This document shows, in pieces, positions 34,101 through 46,800 of a stretch of DNA of 64,000 nucleotides. The DNA is taken from positions 376,501 through 440,500 of the forward strand of contig WPIO01000068.1 in NCBI GenBank assembly GCA_009760855.2. Reading direction: 5' to 3'. Origin of the DNA: Cristatella mucedo (Eukaryota; Bryozoa; Phylactolaemata; Cristatellidae). A program made the position numbers and the translations under genes. The notes beneath the pieces were generated by a model. That model was given only the letters and a program-made list of their open reading frames with translations, made no database searches and was not told the origin of the DNA. The first letter of the stretch is position 1. Each line of letters begins with the position of its first letter.

Positions 34101-37100
34101 ATGAAGTCCTTAAAGGAAGGTGGCGGCGCTGCTGCTTCGCTGGTGCACATGGTCAGCGGCAAGGTCGGCACTGCAGAGTCCGCCAGTGCAGCGGCGGCAG
34201 CGTCCAGCGCTGGCTGGGGTGCGGCCGCCGCTGCTACCCCTAGAGTGGTCACCGAGGAAAGGAGTTCCAAGCTAGCAGCGGCGGCCGCCGCCACCACCGC
34301 TGCAGACCGCCGTCGCAGCAGCAATGCGGTCAAACCGCAGGAGCCAAGAGTTGCAACCGCCTCCGAGCGGAGCGGCGGCGGCCGTCCCGCTTCGCCCGAG
34401 CTCGCCAGCGCCGACGACGGTGTGAGCAGCAGCCGCCGGAGGCAGGCCAAGCGCCGGCACGCCGGCGCAGGGGACGACGAGCCGACGCCTGCCTCGGCCG
34501 CAGGCGTCGGCGTTGGCTTGCGCGGCAGCAAAGTCAGCCGGCTAGATCCGGCTGCTTCGGTCGGCGCCCAGCCGGCCGGAGCAACGCCACCCGGCAGCGG
34601 CGCCGTCGCGGGCATCGCCCTAGCCGCTGCCCTTGGTGAAGCCGGCGGCCGTCAGTCCGGCGGCACGATGGCGGCGGCAGGATCCGGGGTTCCGGGTCGC
34701 AGTGGCAAGAGGGGGGCAGGAGTCACCGGACTGGCCAACGCCACCTCGACGTGCGACGTGCTCACCGTGAAAGTGGAGCAGGACGGTGAGAGCGCCGCCG
34801 GCCCGCCCCACCCTCTGCTTTCTTTTTTTCTGGCCGCGCGAGAGCGTGTCTCGTGTCGTGCTCGCCGGCGAGCGGTGTGACGTCGTCGATCAATGGTGGT
34901 GGCTTCTCTCTCTGGTCGCGCGCATGCAGATGAGCTGGCTGCCGAGCTGGACAGCGACATCCTGCCGCCGTCGTCGCGCGAGGCCGGCAAGCACGATTTG
35001 GCCTCGACCGTGGCTGCCTCGGCGCGCATGCGCAGTGCCGCCACTGCCGAGCACGGAGACCGGTCAGCCGGCGCCCCGACTGGGGTCTCTGCTCAGCAGC
35101 ACAAGGCGAAGCTAGCCGAGCCCGTGCCGGCGTCCGGATCGTTGCGGCGCACGGCCGGCTCCCCGCCAGCTGCCGTTTCGAAGTCGAAGCAGCCGAAACT
35201 CAGCGTTGACGATGGCGACAGCTTCGAGCAAGAGATGGAGCGTCACGTGACGGCTCGTGCACTGGCACGTGACAGTGGGCGCGACCTGCGCTCCAAGAGG
35301 TCGCAAGAGGCTCCACAGCTGCAAGCTGCTGATGTACGTATTGTTACTGTTATTTTTATTGCGATTTGGTTGACGGCTTACACTTTCGATGATGTGAGAG
35401 ATGGACGATGGGTGTAGTAGCTAGGCTATTTTTGTGCGGAATTAGTGCAGTGCTCTTCCGGACCAGTTCAGCTTTCTCTAGAATCGAACGAGCCACCATT
35501 CTCTTCACTCCCAGCTAATGCCGAGCTTGCTGTTGCTTTTCGAGGAGTAATAATTGAATACAATTAGGCGTGTCTATGAGCCAGAAAACTATCCTTATTT
35601 TTAAGGAGCACGGCAAACAGCAATGGGCCTTGCACTGGGGCTTGGAGAACAGGGGAACTTAGACGAAGTAAAGTAAATACAGAAACGTTGGGAAAATGAA
35701 GGCTTAAAAATGCGAATATACTAATGTGGGTCATTGAACTCATTAGCTTTGCAATTGTCTCGCCCTCTCAAATTTATGTAGATAAGTGGTATAATACCTC
35801 TCGACAACGCACTCTAGACAAATTGATTTGCGGTAATAGTAAAAAAAATGCATAGACCCGCTTCCTGCTTTATACAATACCATTCAGTGTACGAAACTTG
35901 CTCAGCAGACTTGCCTGATGGGCCAATTCCACATCGGTAGTGCTGCTACAAAAATGTCTACGTGACATTGATGGCTGAACTCGTTCCTGTGTGGGCTCTT
36001 AGGACTGCCCGGCAGTTTTTTCTCTATTGTCTTTCAGCAGGAGCTCGAGCTCACGTTCTGGTTTCCAAAGAAAGAAGCAGCTCGTAGTCTGCCTAATTCC
36101 GTGGCTCACTTTTTAATTGTACGTGTACTTATATCTGTCTCAAATGCTTTAAATCCATGAAAACTAAGTGGGTAGCAGCTGTGGAATTGTCTTATGTCCA
36201 CTCGAGACATACACAGTATTTGTGTGCACATTTATGGAAAGGAAGTATGTAAGCTGATTGGTGGTACTAACATGACCAGCCTCAGCACATCTAAGCACGC
36301 CAAGAACGAGTCATGCAGAGAGTGCAAATTCTGTGAGGAGCAGGTAGGGCTTTAGCTTCATTTTATAGGTCGTCAAATCCGAGGGCATCGTGTTGGTACC
36401 GAGTTCCAGGAACGGAACAATGTGTCCAAAGGTTTCGAGGTCATTTCACAGGCACAGCTAAACGGCTGGAGTCAGTGGACCAGATGGCGGCGAGAAAGCA
36501 AGGAGAGGGATCTACAAGTACCGGTTCTGGAAATCGATGCACTTCTTGATTAGTAATCTGATGGCAGTTTAGCTTTGCAAAGTCGATTTTGTGCCAGAAG
36601 TTGGCCCGTGAGCCTAAGACCGTGCGCTTATATCCGGATTGAGGTGAACCTCTAACTTTGTAACCCAACTGTTCGTTACCTTGAACTTTGTGCCTCTATC
36701 GGTAGTGGACTTTTATCGGGCGCTCTTATGAGCTTGTTTCTGGCTTTTGTGTAGTCCAAGCAGAAAGAGGGTGAGCTACAGAAAAACAGGCGAAAGAGAT
36801 AGAAGCAGAGCAGTGGGTGAGCACCTGCCACTTGCTGTGCGTGAGCCAGCATCTCCCCAGCCCCATCTTTATGTGTGCGCCTCTGCATGCATGCGTCCTC
36901 TCTCCATGACCCCTTCGAACGCTAAGAGCATGGCTGTGATACATTTCGTGTTCCATGCACGCGACGTTTGATTGGCTCTTGTTGCACCTTGCACCAGCCA
37001 GCCTGTTAAGAGGGTCACTAGGGCATGGCTAGCCTGCTACTGCTTCGAGCCAGTGCGCTGGCTTGCTGGCTGCTCTGCTTGCACCGACTTTCATCGGCCC

Positions 37101-40100
37101 GTCTGCTTGCCTGTCAAGTTTGGCAGCTAAGTTGTCAGAGCTAACTGTTGCCGCTGCTGCAAAAATCAAATCTGGATGTATCAATTCGGAGCTTTGCTTC
37201 AATGGCTTGTGTGGGTGCAGGTATGAGCCATCACTTTGACCCTGCTCCCCCCTATAGCAGAGCCAGGATGTTCGTGTTCGGGCAGGGAGCAAGACCTGCA
37301 CAATTTTCATGTTCGGGCAAGACCCGCTAAATTTTCACGCAGGCTGGGCTAGACCTGCAGCATAGAAAAAAAAATTATTGCAAAAATCATAGCGTTTATT
37401 CGACACGAACTCGGCGGTTGCTCATCGGTTAAAATTGAGGCATAATTTCGTCATTGGTGATGGTCGGAGGCCCTTCCATCCCACCCCCATAGGAATGGCT
37501 GGCTGCGTAAGTCGGTGCCCCACTGTAGTTGTGTAAAGGCCCCCCCCCGGCTCTGGCTTTGCCACTACCGCCCACCGTAGGCATGTGCTGCGGAAATCTT
37601 GCTAGCAAACCCTGTGCGCATTGCGACCGCTAATGCCACTCGTTCAATTGCCGACACCGTTTCCAATATCAGGTACTTTGGTGAATCGTCTCTAATTCAT
37701 GAGGGTGCAGCCAGTTGGCAGCTGACCTGCCAGAATAGCGATCAGGGCGGTGCTGGCCCATGCCTGAGCGGGCAGCCCGGCTAGGCCTCTCTCGAAGCAG
37801 CAGCAGTGGCAGTGGCCTTTTCTACTGACACTGTGGCCTTTCAGGTTACGCAGCGGAGTAGCGCCCCCCGTCGGGCACCGCCTCCGTCCTCGGTGGGCAG
37901 CGTGGTGCGCCGGAGCGATTCGGAGAGCGAGGACGAGTACGACCCGTATCGGCCAGCCGTCGGCAGCGTGGCGAGCGTCGTGAAAGTCACCGAGCGCCGC
38001 TCCAGCGTGCCCAAGTCACTTCAGGCCAACAGCACGCTGCTTCTCAAGGCCGTCAAGGCCGCCCACGTGTCCGTGGGAGCGAGGACCGGCCGCCGAGCTG
38101 CTGCCACTGCCCGAAGCGCAGCGGCTGCCTCTGCGACAGCAAGCGAAGGTATCCGACGTCGTCGCCGCCCTAGTGTGCTTCCTTAGTCAAGTCGTGCTTT
38201 TTTTGTGCTGGCCGTTATCGGTCGCCTGCTCTCGCTCCGGTGCTGGAACCCGATTGGGATCGCCACGCCTCTTTGGCCTTTTGCATACGGCACCGCAGCA
38301 AAAGGCCTGCACTCTCACGTTTCCATTTTGGCAGGTGCCGGGCAGACGCGCAGCGAAAACCTGCCGAACCCAGCGGAGGCATCAGCGTCGAACGTGCGCG
38401 AGAGGCTTGGCGCCCCGGGCAAGAGGTCGGCGACCGCCAGGCTGGTGCCGCCACGCCGCTCGGCATCGCCTCAACAGCCTGCTGCTGGACCGCAGAATGG
38501 TGCCGACATCCGGAGCCACTCGCCGGACGGCGAAGGCGCAGAGCGGCGACGAGAGCAGATCCGGGCTCTGCGTGGCGCCGGCCGTGCTGTTGCCGCCACT
38601 GCTGCTGCTGCCACTGCTGACGCCTGCGACGTGGACACTGGGTGCCTGGTCGAGGAGGCCGCGCTGACGACGCCGCTGACGCAAGCAGGCCCGACTGACC
38701 TGGACCTTACCGTTGGACACGACGAGCTGGAAGGTAAGCACGCTGCAAAGGCAGCCGTGCATTGGAGCTGGCTGGCTTCGCTTTGAAGGCATAAGAACTA
38801 GGGGTGTGGTCTCCAAATAGACTTGAAGTTGGTTCGAGTTACAGCTAAGTGACTTGATTCGGAAGAGCTAGTGGTGCGATGTCTAGCATGCTTGGGAAGT
38901 AGTTCAGATAAATAGGCAAGCAAGAGAATGGAGGGACCTAAAAAGGAGTGATGAAATCTTTAAAAAACTCGATGTGCTGCTTGACGGGGAGCGCGTGCTG
39001 GCTGGGAAAAGGGTTTTGTAAGTGTTATGCTCACGACATACAAGCCTGGCTGCCGGGGTTTTCACTAACACTGAGCGTCTGATTGTCTAGGTCCGCAGAC
39101 CTCCTGCAAGTGGTGAGCTACCGAAGTTGGGACTGGATGTAGCAAATGCATAGACCAACTTGGACGTGCTTTCTCTGTAGGAAGGAAGCCCGAATTTTCG
39201 CAATGTTATGCGTTGCTGAAAGTAGACAGTACATAGTTATGAACTGAGCGGCTGGCCATAGCAACCGTAAGATCACACCACCAACGGAGCTCAGGAAGCA
39301 GCAGGAAGCAGCAGCAGGAAGCAGCAGCAGCAGCAGGAAGCAGCAGCATGAAGCAGCAGCAGTAGTTAGTGCCTCCGCCTCCTCCTCCTACAATTGCCCA
39401 GATGATTGATTGTGAGCAACTGATAAAGTAGAAGTGAACGTCAACAGTTGCATTTACGTTCTGGCAGGGCCTTGGATATTTACGTGGGCCAGCAATATGG
39501 CTATCTTTGTGGACTACTGCCACAATGTCCTCTCGATAGATAAAGCTGTCGCACGAGCAGGCGTCGAGCACAGGGCATACCAGCATTTTGCGTCATGCGG
39601 AGGCAAACATTCTGTTCTATAATGCCACGGATGTGATACAGTGCAGCAGTGCGTGCACAGCAAAAAAAGAAGCCCCAAACCTCGATCCCTCCACCGCAGT
39701 ACTTCACAGTTTGCTGCAGGCAGTCGTCTCTGTATCACTCGCCCCTTTTTTACAGGTCTACTCGAACCTAGCGTGATAGGTGTATCGAAGAGCTGAAATT
39801 TGCTAGGGCCACCTGCCCAATAAACCGAGTGCAAATCTTTTGAGTCCCGTGTGAGGGTGGCGAATGACCCCTGAATGCAGCCGCTCGGCTTCCTTTGCAC
39901 CCGCTCCCCTTACTTACTCAGCCGGAGTAAGCTTTCTTGGCCACTTGTCGGAAAATATCGTCTTCCAGTGGTCGATGCCGTGCAGTTTGCTTGTTGTTTG
40001 GTCGCCTCTAGTGGCATCCATCGATTGCTTGCTCACTTGCTCGGCCGAGCCGGCTCTCCTATCGCCTACAGCAGCAAGTGTCGATGGGCCGTCGCTCCTC

Positions 40101-43100
40101 GTGGCTCGCGATGTTCTGTTCTGGCAGCCTAGGTGGGGGGGGGGGAGTAGCCGTGCTGCCATTTGCTAGTGTACTTGGTCAAGAATATACCCGGCACAAC
40201 CCCTCCCCTTGCATTCAGACCACGAGCGATCTGTCTAAGGCTGCAGCCCTGTTTGTCAAGGACAAGCCGAATGATCTTTGGCCAGATTCCTGTGCTCAGT
40301 GGCAGAGCCAGGATTTTCATTTGGGCGGGGCACGACCTGCACAATTACAATTTTGTAGTGAGCAAGACCCGAGAGATTTTCATAAGTGCTAATAAGGAAA
40401 TCTGATTTGACAGCCTCATTTATATAGTGATCGAAGAGCCTTACAGGCTATCAGCACAGCTTGCAGTTGGCAATTGTAAAGGATCTCGCCACTGCAGGAC
40501 TGGAACTCGCGATCTCGGGATCATGACAAGCGAGCACCATTCCCCTGGGTTAAAACCGAGGGCAGGGGGAAATTAATACAAAAAATATAGGGTGCAAAAG
40601 CACCGTGTTTATTCAATACAAACTCGGTCGTTGCTCATCGAGTGGAATTAGTGCATAATTTTGTTTTGGTCTCGTTTGGTGTCGGTCAGGGTGTATAGGA
40701 ATAAGGTTCTGCTCTCAGGTTGCTGCCACGCTATGGGGTGGGGCACATGCCTCCCGCCTTGCCACTCCCCTGGCTTTGCCACTCCCCTGGCTTTGCCACT
40801 CCCCTGGCTTTGCCACTGCCTTTGCTCCCCAGTCTTCGGCAAGTTTCAGGAGTACCAGTTTGCACCAGTTATACCAGAATGGGGAAGGAAAACGGGCCCG
40901 GAAGGATTGGTAGCCCACGTGCTCTCTTACTAAGGTAGCAGCTATCTTGGCGTTTGGGTGGAAGTATAGCCGCTATAATGAAGATGAAACAGTATTAGCT
41001 GATTCATCAGCCACTTTTGTATAGCAGCACGTGAACATCGCTGTCACGACTGCCTGCAGTGGGCAATTCTTTATTGCCCACTGCAGGACTCGAAGCCACT
41101 ACCCGAGGCGTTAAGAGCGAGCACTTTACACCTGGTATACAACTCAGGGGCAAGTCCGACTATATCAGATGTTTCGAGCAACCAAGTTTCTGGCAGGAGC
41201 ATGCATTGAAGCAGAAACTAGTAGCTGCTTGTTAATTAAAGGGGCAAAAGAAGCAGCACTGCACCACACTCAAAAAAAGCCGTGAGACCCTGATAGTAAG
41301 TCAGGATGAAAGCGTGATTGCGTCGCCTGATCGCATGATAGAGACAGCTCCTTCGGATTCAGTAGGGGCCCTTCGTAGTGCTGACTGTCGCTTCCTTAGA
41401 GCCCAGTATTGAATGTTCACGCAATCAGTTTTTGGTGCAGTTATTCTTTGTCCTCTGTACCACAGACAATGTCAGAAACAATAATGGTCCAGTAAAACGG
41501 CCCTGCTTCTGACAGCCTGTGTAAGCCCTATCCGATATAACAGGGATCGCCGCACTTGCTGTTTAATAAAGTGTCTTGCAGGCTTTTCTGTCGTAATTGC
41601 CAAGGACTCGTCACCTCATCTTTGTGTAATGTTGCTACCAGTATGAAAATCAGCCTCGTTTGGCTCCAAACATTGCAACCTTGCGAGAGTGTTGAGTTTT
41701 TTCTCCTATTCCCCTCGAACGTGACTGATTTCCGGCTCCGGTTCATGAGCCGATTTGCAATAAGTTCTTGCTCTGGCATTGTTGTTAATGCCACATGCTG
41801 TTCCGATGGCACCGCGACTTAAGCCTAGCTACAGACGGGAGCGCATAGTAAACTGAACACAGCTCGGGGTGGGGCAGGGGTAGGCTGTAATGATGGACAC
41901 TTAACCAACTCTCTAAGCTTTGCTTGCAGAGCTCACCGTACCGTCGGACGACGTAGAAGCCAGACTGGCTGCCGGCGGTCGTGCCCGCGAGCCGGCCACA
42001 GCGCCGAGCGTCGCCACAGCCACCGCTCCGCCTGCCGAGTCGCGCGGTCGACCGTCGGCCAAATCGCGCATCACGCCCGCGGTCGTGGCGGGCGGCCGCG
42101 TTGTGCAGGCCAGGTACGCGTGGGCGCGCGGCCGATTCGGCTTCGTCTGCATGCCTTTGCTCCTGCGATGGCTCGAGTCGATGTCGAGTCGATGGATGTC
42201 GAGTCGATGTCGATGGCTCGCTCGCTGGCATTCGACCACCGGCGGCGTACACCCCTCCTCCCGGAGGGCGCGCTACCCTGCTCGGTGACGTCGAAGCAGC
42301 CGCCGCCGCACCCTCCGAGCCTGTCCTTTGAATTGCAGAGCATGCAGCCCGCGCTTCATCGTCACGCTCGACGGAGTCTCCGAGGAGGAGCTCACTCGTC
42401 ACGTCGACGTCCGCGGACTGGAGGGCGTCGCAGCCGCCACCTTTTCAGCTCGCGCAGACGACCTCGCGCTGCCGGCGGAAGACGAAGCAGCAGCCGAGGT
42501 GCCCCGGCACGCCGCCGCCCTCGGCCGCCCGACACCGCTTCGGTCGGCGATGGCTGCGCGGCTTCGGCAGTCGGCGAGCCTGCGAGAGAGCGGCCGGCCG
42601 CCGAAGCCGGCGCAGCGAGTCGCCATCAGGCCGCCGGCCCCGGCGGCTCGCGTCGGCAGGCTGCAAGGGCGACTGACCGACGCCCGTGCCGCGCAAGACC
42701 GCGACGAGCCGATAGGCGGCAGCGTGCCGGAAGTGGCGGCCCCGGCGGCGCTCGAGCGATGCCGGTTCTGGCCCGCATGTAAGGCCGGCGAAGCGTGCCT
42801 GTATCATCACCCGTCGGTGCCTTGCCGGCTGTTTCCGGACTGCAAGTTTGGCGGCCAGTGCCTCTTCGTTCATCCTGTGTGCAAGTTCGACGCGCTGTGC
42901 ACGCGCGTCGACTGCCCGTACTTGCACGTGGCCAAGCGGACGTCGGCAGTTTCTCTACCTGCTCCGGTATCAGCGGCCGCCGCTGCCATCGCCGCCTCGG
43001 CTATCGGAGCCGGTGCACCGTTGCTGCCCGCAGCAGTTTATGCGAGAAAAAGTAGGTGATGCATATTGTGTCTTGCCCTCATAATTGGCTTGGCCCACAT

Positions 43101-43796
43101 TTACACTGTAGCCTCTGCCTGGAATGCATGCCTCCACCTTCCAAAAAGACCTTTCGCTAGCTAGCTCTACTTCTGTGCTGGCATTGTAGTCCACTTCTAA
43201 TCTAGGCTGTTGTGGGATGCTGTCTGCGCGTGACGTGTAGCCCCTGGGAAGCTTCCTCGAGTGATATGAACTGTCAGATATTTATATGCCATTGTTATTG
43301 CTTTTTTCAAGCATGATTTTACTTACTATTCTATTGCATATCACTTTGCAGCAAATGTAAAGCGCCTAGAAAGAGATTAAGTTCTCTGAGGGCGCTTTAT
43401 CAAGTGCAATATTATTATTATTATTATTATTATTATTGCAATTGCAGGACCTAGAATGACTCGGTAATTCTTGCTGCAGCAGGTCCCTTGCCGGCAAAGC
43501 CTTTAGACTATAGTCAAGCAGGTATTTGTGACATTCCGTGTGGACTTCCGTAACTCACTGCATGCAGGTCTTCCTGCCTGTGCGATTAGACTCTTACTGT
43601 TGTTGCAAAACGCTGCGGCTAGGCTAGGCTTGCCTGTCGTGATCTGTGCAGCTGCCATTTTGGCCGAGTTTGCACGGACCAGCCATAGCTCCCAGTCAAG
43701 TAGCATGTCGACTCCAAGGCTCTGTCATTCACTCTTAGCTGCCTTCATTCTCTTGCTACAGGCCTGCCGAGCAATACTTTCTTAAGGCTTACCATT

Positions 43797-43828
<32 letters not shown>

Positions 43829-46800
43829 TCACTTGATAAAGCGCCCTCAGAGAACTCAATCTCTCTCTAGGCGCTTTACATTTGCTGTCAAGTGAAATGC
43901 AATTGAATGGTGAGTACAATCATGCTTCAAAAACAAACGAGATGAATAATATGGTTAGGGGTGACATGCACAGGGTCAGCATGCAAATGTGGTTAGTGGC
44001 AGCATGCACAGTGTCAGCACGCATAAGCACATCAAAGACGAATCACAGGGACCCACTAAATGCTGTCCTAAATAGGTGTGTTTTTAGGTTCCTTTTAAAT
44101 GTGGTCAGGTCAGGGGATGTTTTGACGCAGGTCGGGAGGTAGTTCCAGGCTTTGGGAGCATATGAACTAAATGCACGGTCTCCAAAGGATTTAAGGTTTG
44201 TATGAGGTATTTCTAGACTGTTGGATTCCGAGAAGCTGGTGGTACGATGCTTGGCCTGATGGGGTAGTATATCTGACAGATAGGCTGGAGCCATAGAATG
44301 AAGGGACCTAAAAGTGAGCGACAAAACCTTGAAGTCAATCCGTTGCTTGACTGGTAGCCAGTGCAGGTCGGCGAGAAGTGGAGTAATGTGCCTCTCTCGA
44401 TCGTCTAGCTCAAGTCGTCTAATTCTGCCTAAATCCGAACTCAATTTCAAATTGGAAACTGCATTTCAGTTAATATTTGCCCAGAGCCTGGGACTCACTC
44501 CCGACTGTATACATCCTGACTTGATGACATTTAAAAGAAACTAAAAACCTATCTGTTGCGCCACGGGCTCCATTCGTGTAAATTATCAGTTTTGAGCGTA
44601 GGCATGTTGACACTGCATGTTATTACTATTTAATCGGTGCGCTCTCTTTCCAGCGTAGGTGAAGTGCCTAGAAAGAGATTTAGATCTGTCAGGATGTTAT
44701 TCAAATGTCTATTATAATATTAATTATTATTGTCACCGTGCACAGAAAAAAGTGGTAGAATAGTGGAAGTTGAAGTGGTGCAGTCCAAGAGGTAAATACA
44801 GTGGCAAACTAATCATAATACTAATAATAATTACAATAATAGGTCGTTTATATAGCACCGTAAGAGAACTTTTGTCTTGAGCTGAGACCTAATGGTTGAA
44901 AGATCATTGCAGATAGTGACCGTACACGGGAGCAAGTTGCAAGTTTTTGGTGCATTTGAGCCGAAGGCTAAATCTTCAAAATATTTCAATTTGGTGCTAG
45001 GGACGTTGAGATGACCAGATGCTGCCGAGTAGGTGATACGAGAGCACATATGTAAAGTGAGGCGGTCATGTACCTAGGGGTAGGATGATGTCGATAGCCA
45101 CTGAAGTGACCTATTAGGCAGATTCGGGATATTTTAATCGATTCGCTGCCTGATGGGGAACCTGTGAAGCATTGAAAGAAATGAGGTGATGTGGCAGCTA
45201 TGCCGCTGATGGCAAGCCAGTCGAGCTGCTGAGTTGTGCACCTGTTGCAGCCGGTTAAGGGCACCGGCCGGTAGTCCTGAATACAGGGATATGTAATTGT
45301 CTATACTCGATATCACAAATGCATGAACTACTTTGGTTGTCATACTCATATCTAAGCAGGCTCTGATTTTGTCGATGTTTGTCAACTGAAAGTATTCTGA
45401 CTCGACAGTGGAGGAAATATGCTCACACATCTAATTAATGAAGTCGTTTGGAATAGTGCACCTAGATTATGGGGCAACGTCACCCTTACTAATGCTAGCT
45501 GAGTTAGTTTTGAGTGACAGGTCTTTAAACTTTCGGTTAATCCTAGGTTTTTCTCCATAACTATTAGGTTAGTCTTGTCACTTGTTAAGCTCCAGAAAGT
45601 GAGTAGCCATCCAAATGTAGTCGGTGCGGGATGAGAGGAAATCAGTTGTGTTGGATGAGGAACGAGGCTTACAGTGCTTGAAAAAAAAAAGATAAATACA
45701 GCTGGCTGTAATTGGCGTAGAAATGAAAGCCAAAGTTTGTTTTTGGCGATGACATCGGCCAGAGGGAGAGTGAAAGTGGTGATAAGATGTGGATCAAGAC
45801 CGAACCCTGAGGTACCCAGTCCTTTAAAGGCTATCTTGTTGACCTAGAGACGTCTGCGGCCACCCTTGATCCTCTCACTGAGATGAGACCTGACCTGGTT
45901 TAGTGCTGTGTCAGTGATACCTAGGCTTTTGGAAAGGTGCTCTGGGAGGATCTAGTAGATAATTATGTCAGATACTACTGATAGAGTACCAGCAAATGGT
46001 GGTTGTACGGCAAGTTTCAAGATGTGAGCAACTGAACACCGTTGTCGTTGGACGTTCGGCTTGTATGAGTACCACAGTTTGAGGCCTGCCGATCAAAACT
46101 TTGTGCTGCCGCGATCTTTGAGCAAAAGATGGAACGGCTGACCTAGTGGCCAAGTGGGCTGGCATTGCCATAGCGCTGCAGCTACTTATGAAAGGCCTAT
46201 GCTGTAGTGGGCTTTGCAAGTCCGACCAATAGCGTTTTCTCGTATCTTAATGCACTGCTATCGAGAGCCACGGCAGCTGGTTTAGCAATGGTGCCTTGAG
46301 ACCTAAACGTTGTCATTTTAAAGGTCATTCTAGCAATCTCATCGCTGATGATAGCAGCAGTCGAGGGTGGTCTCACCCACTGCAGGGTCTACTGAATGCG
46401 AATAGTCGCCAGTTTTGCCAGCACGCAGCGAACTGCTAAACTGTGTCATTTTCTACAAGATTTTTAGTGTCGAAACCGTCAAGGCCGTCATCGACGACTT
46501 GTGCTGTCGTATGTAGCTTTTATGCATTGGCTCTGTTGCTCTTCCGTTCTCAGAAGTCCACATTGCTCGGCCGCCAACAGCTGCGGTGCCGCCGACTTGC
46601 AAATTCTTCCCACGCTGCACCAACATGAACTGCACCTTCGCTCATCCAAAGGTTCGTTTGCAGTCGCACAGCTTTGCTGCTGTTTCGTAAATGAGTGGCA
46701 GTATGCAATAAATGAGTCGGTGCGCCTTTGTTCGCAGGCGATGTCGTCCGTATGCTGCCGGGCAGTTCTGCTGGGTCGTTATGAGCCAGCGTTGCAGTAC

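Noticed and set aside
34082-34615. 177-codon minus-strand open frame
   Set aside because: Shadow of the GC-rich ZC3H14 exon 4; low-complexity Ala/Pro/Ser content only.
42120-42927. Long open frames overlapping ZC3H14 exon 9 in other frames and on the minus strand
   Set aside because: The frame with three CCCH fingers and matching splice phases is the coding one; the others are compositional.
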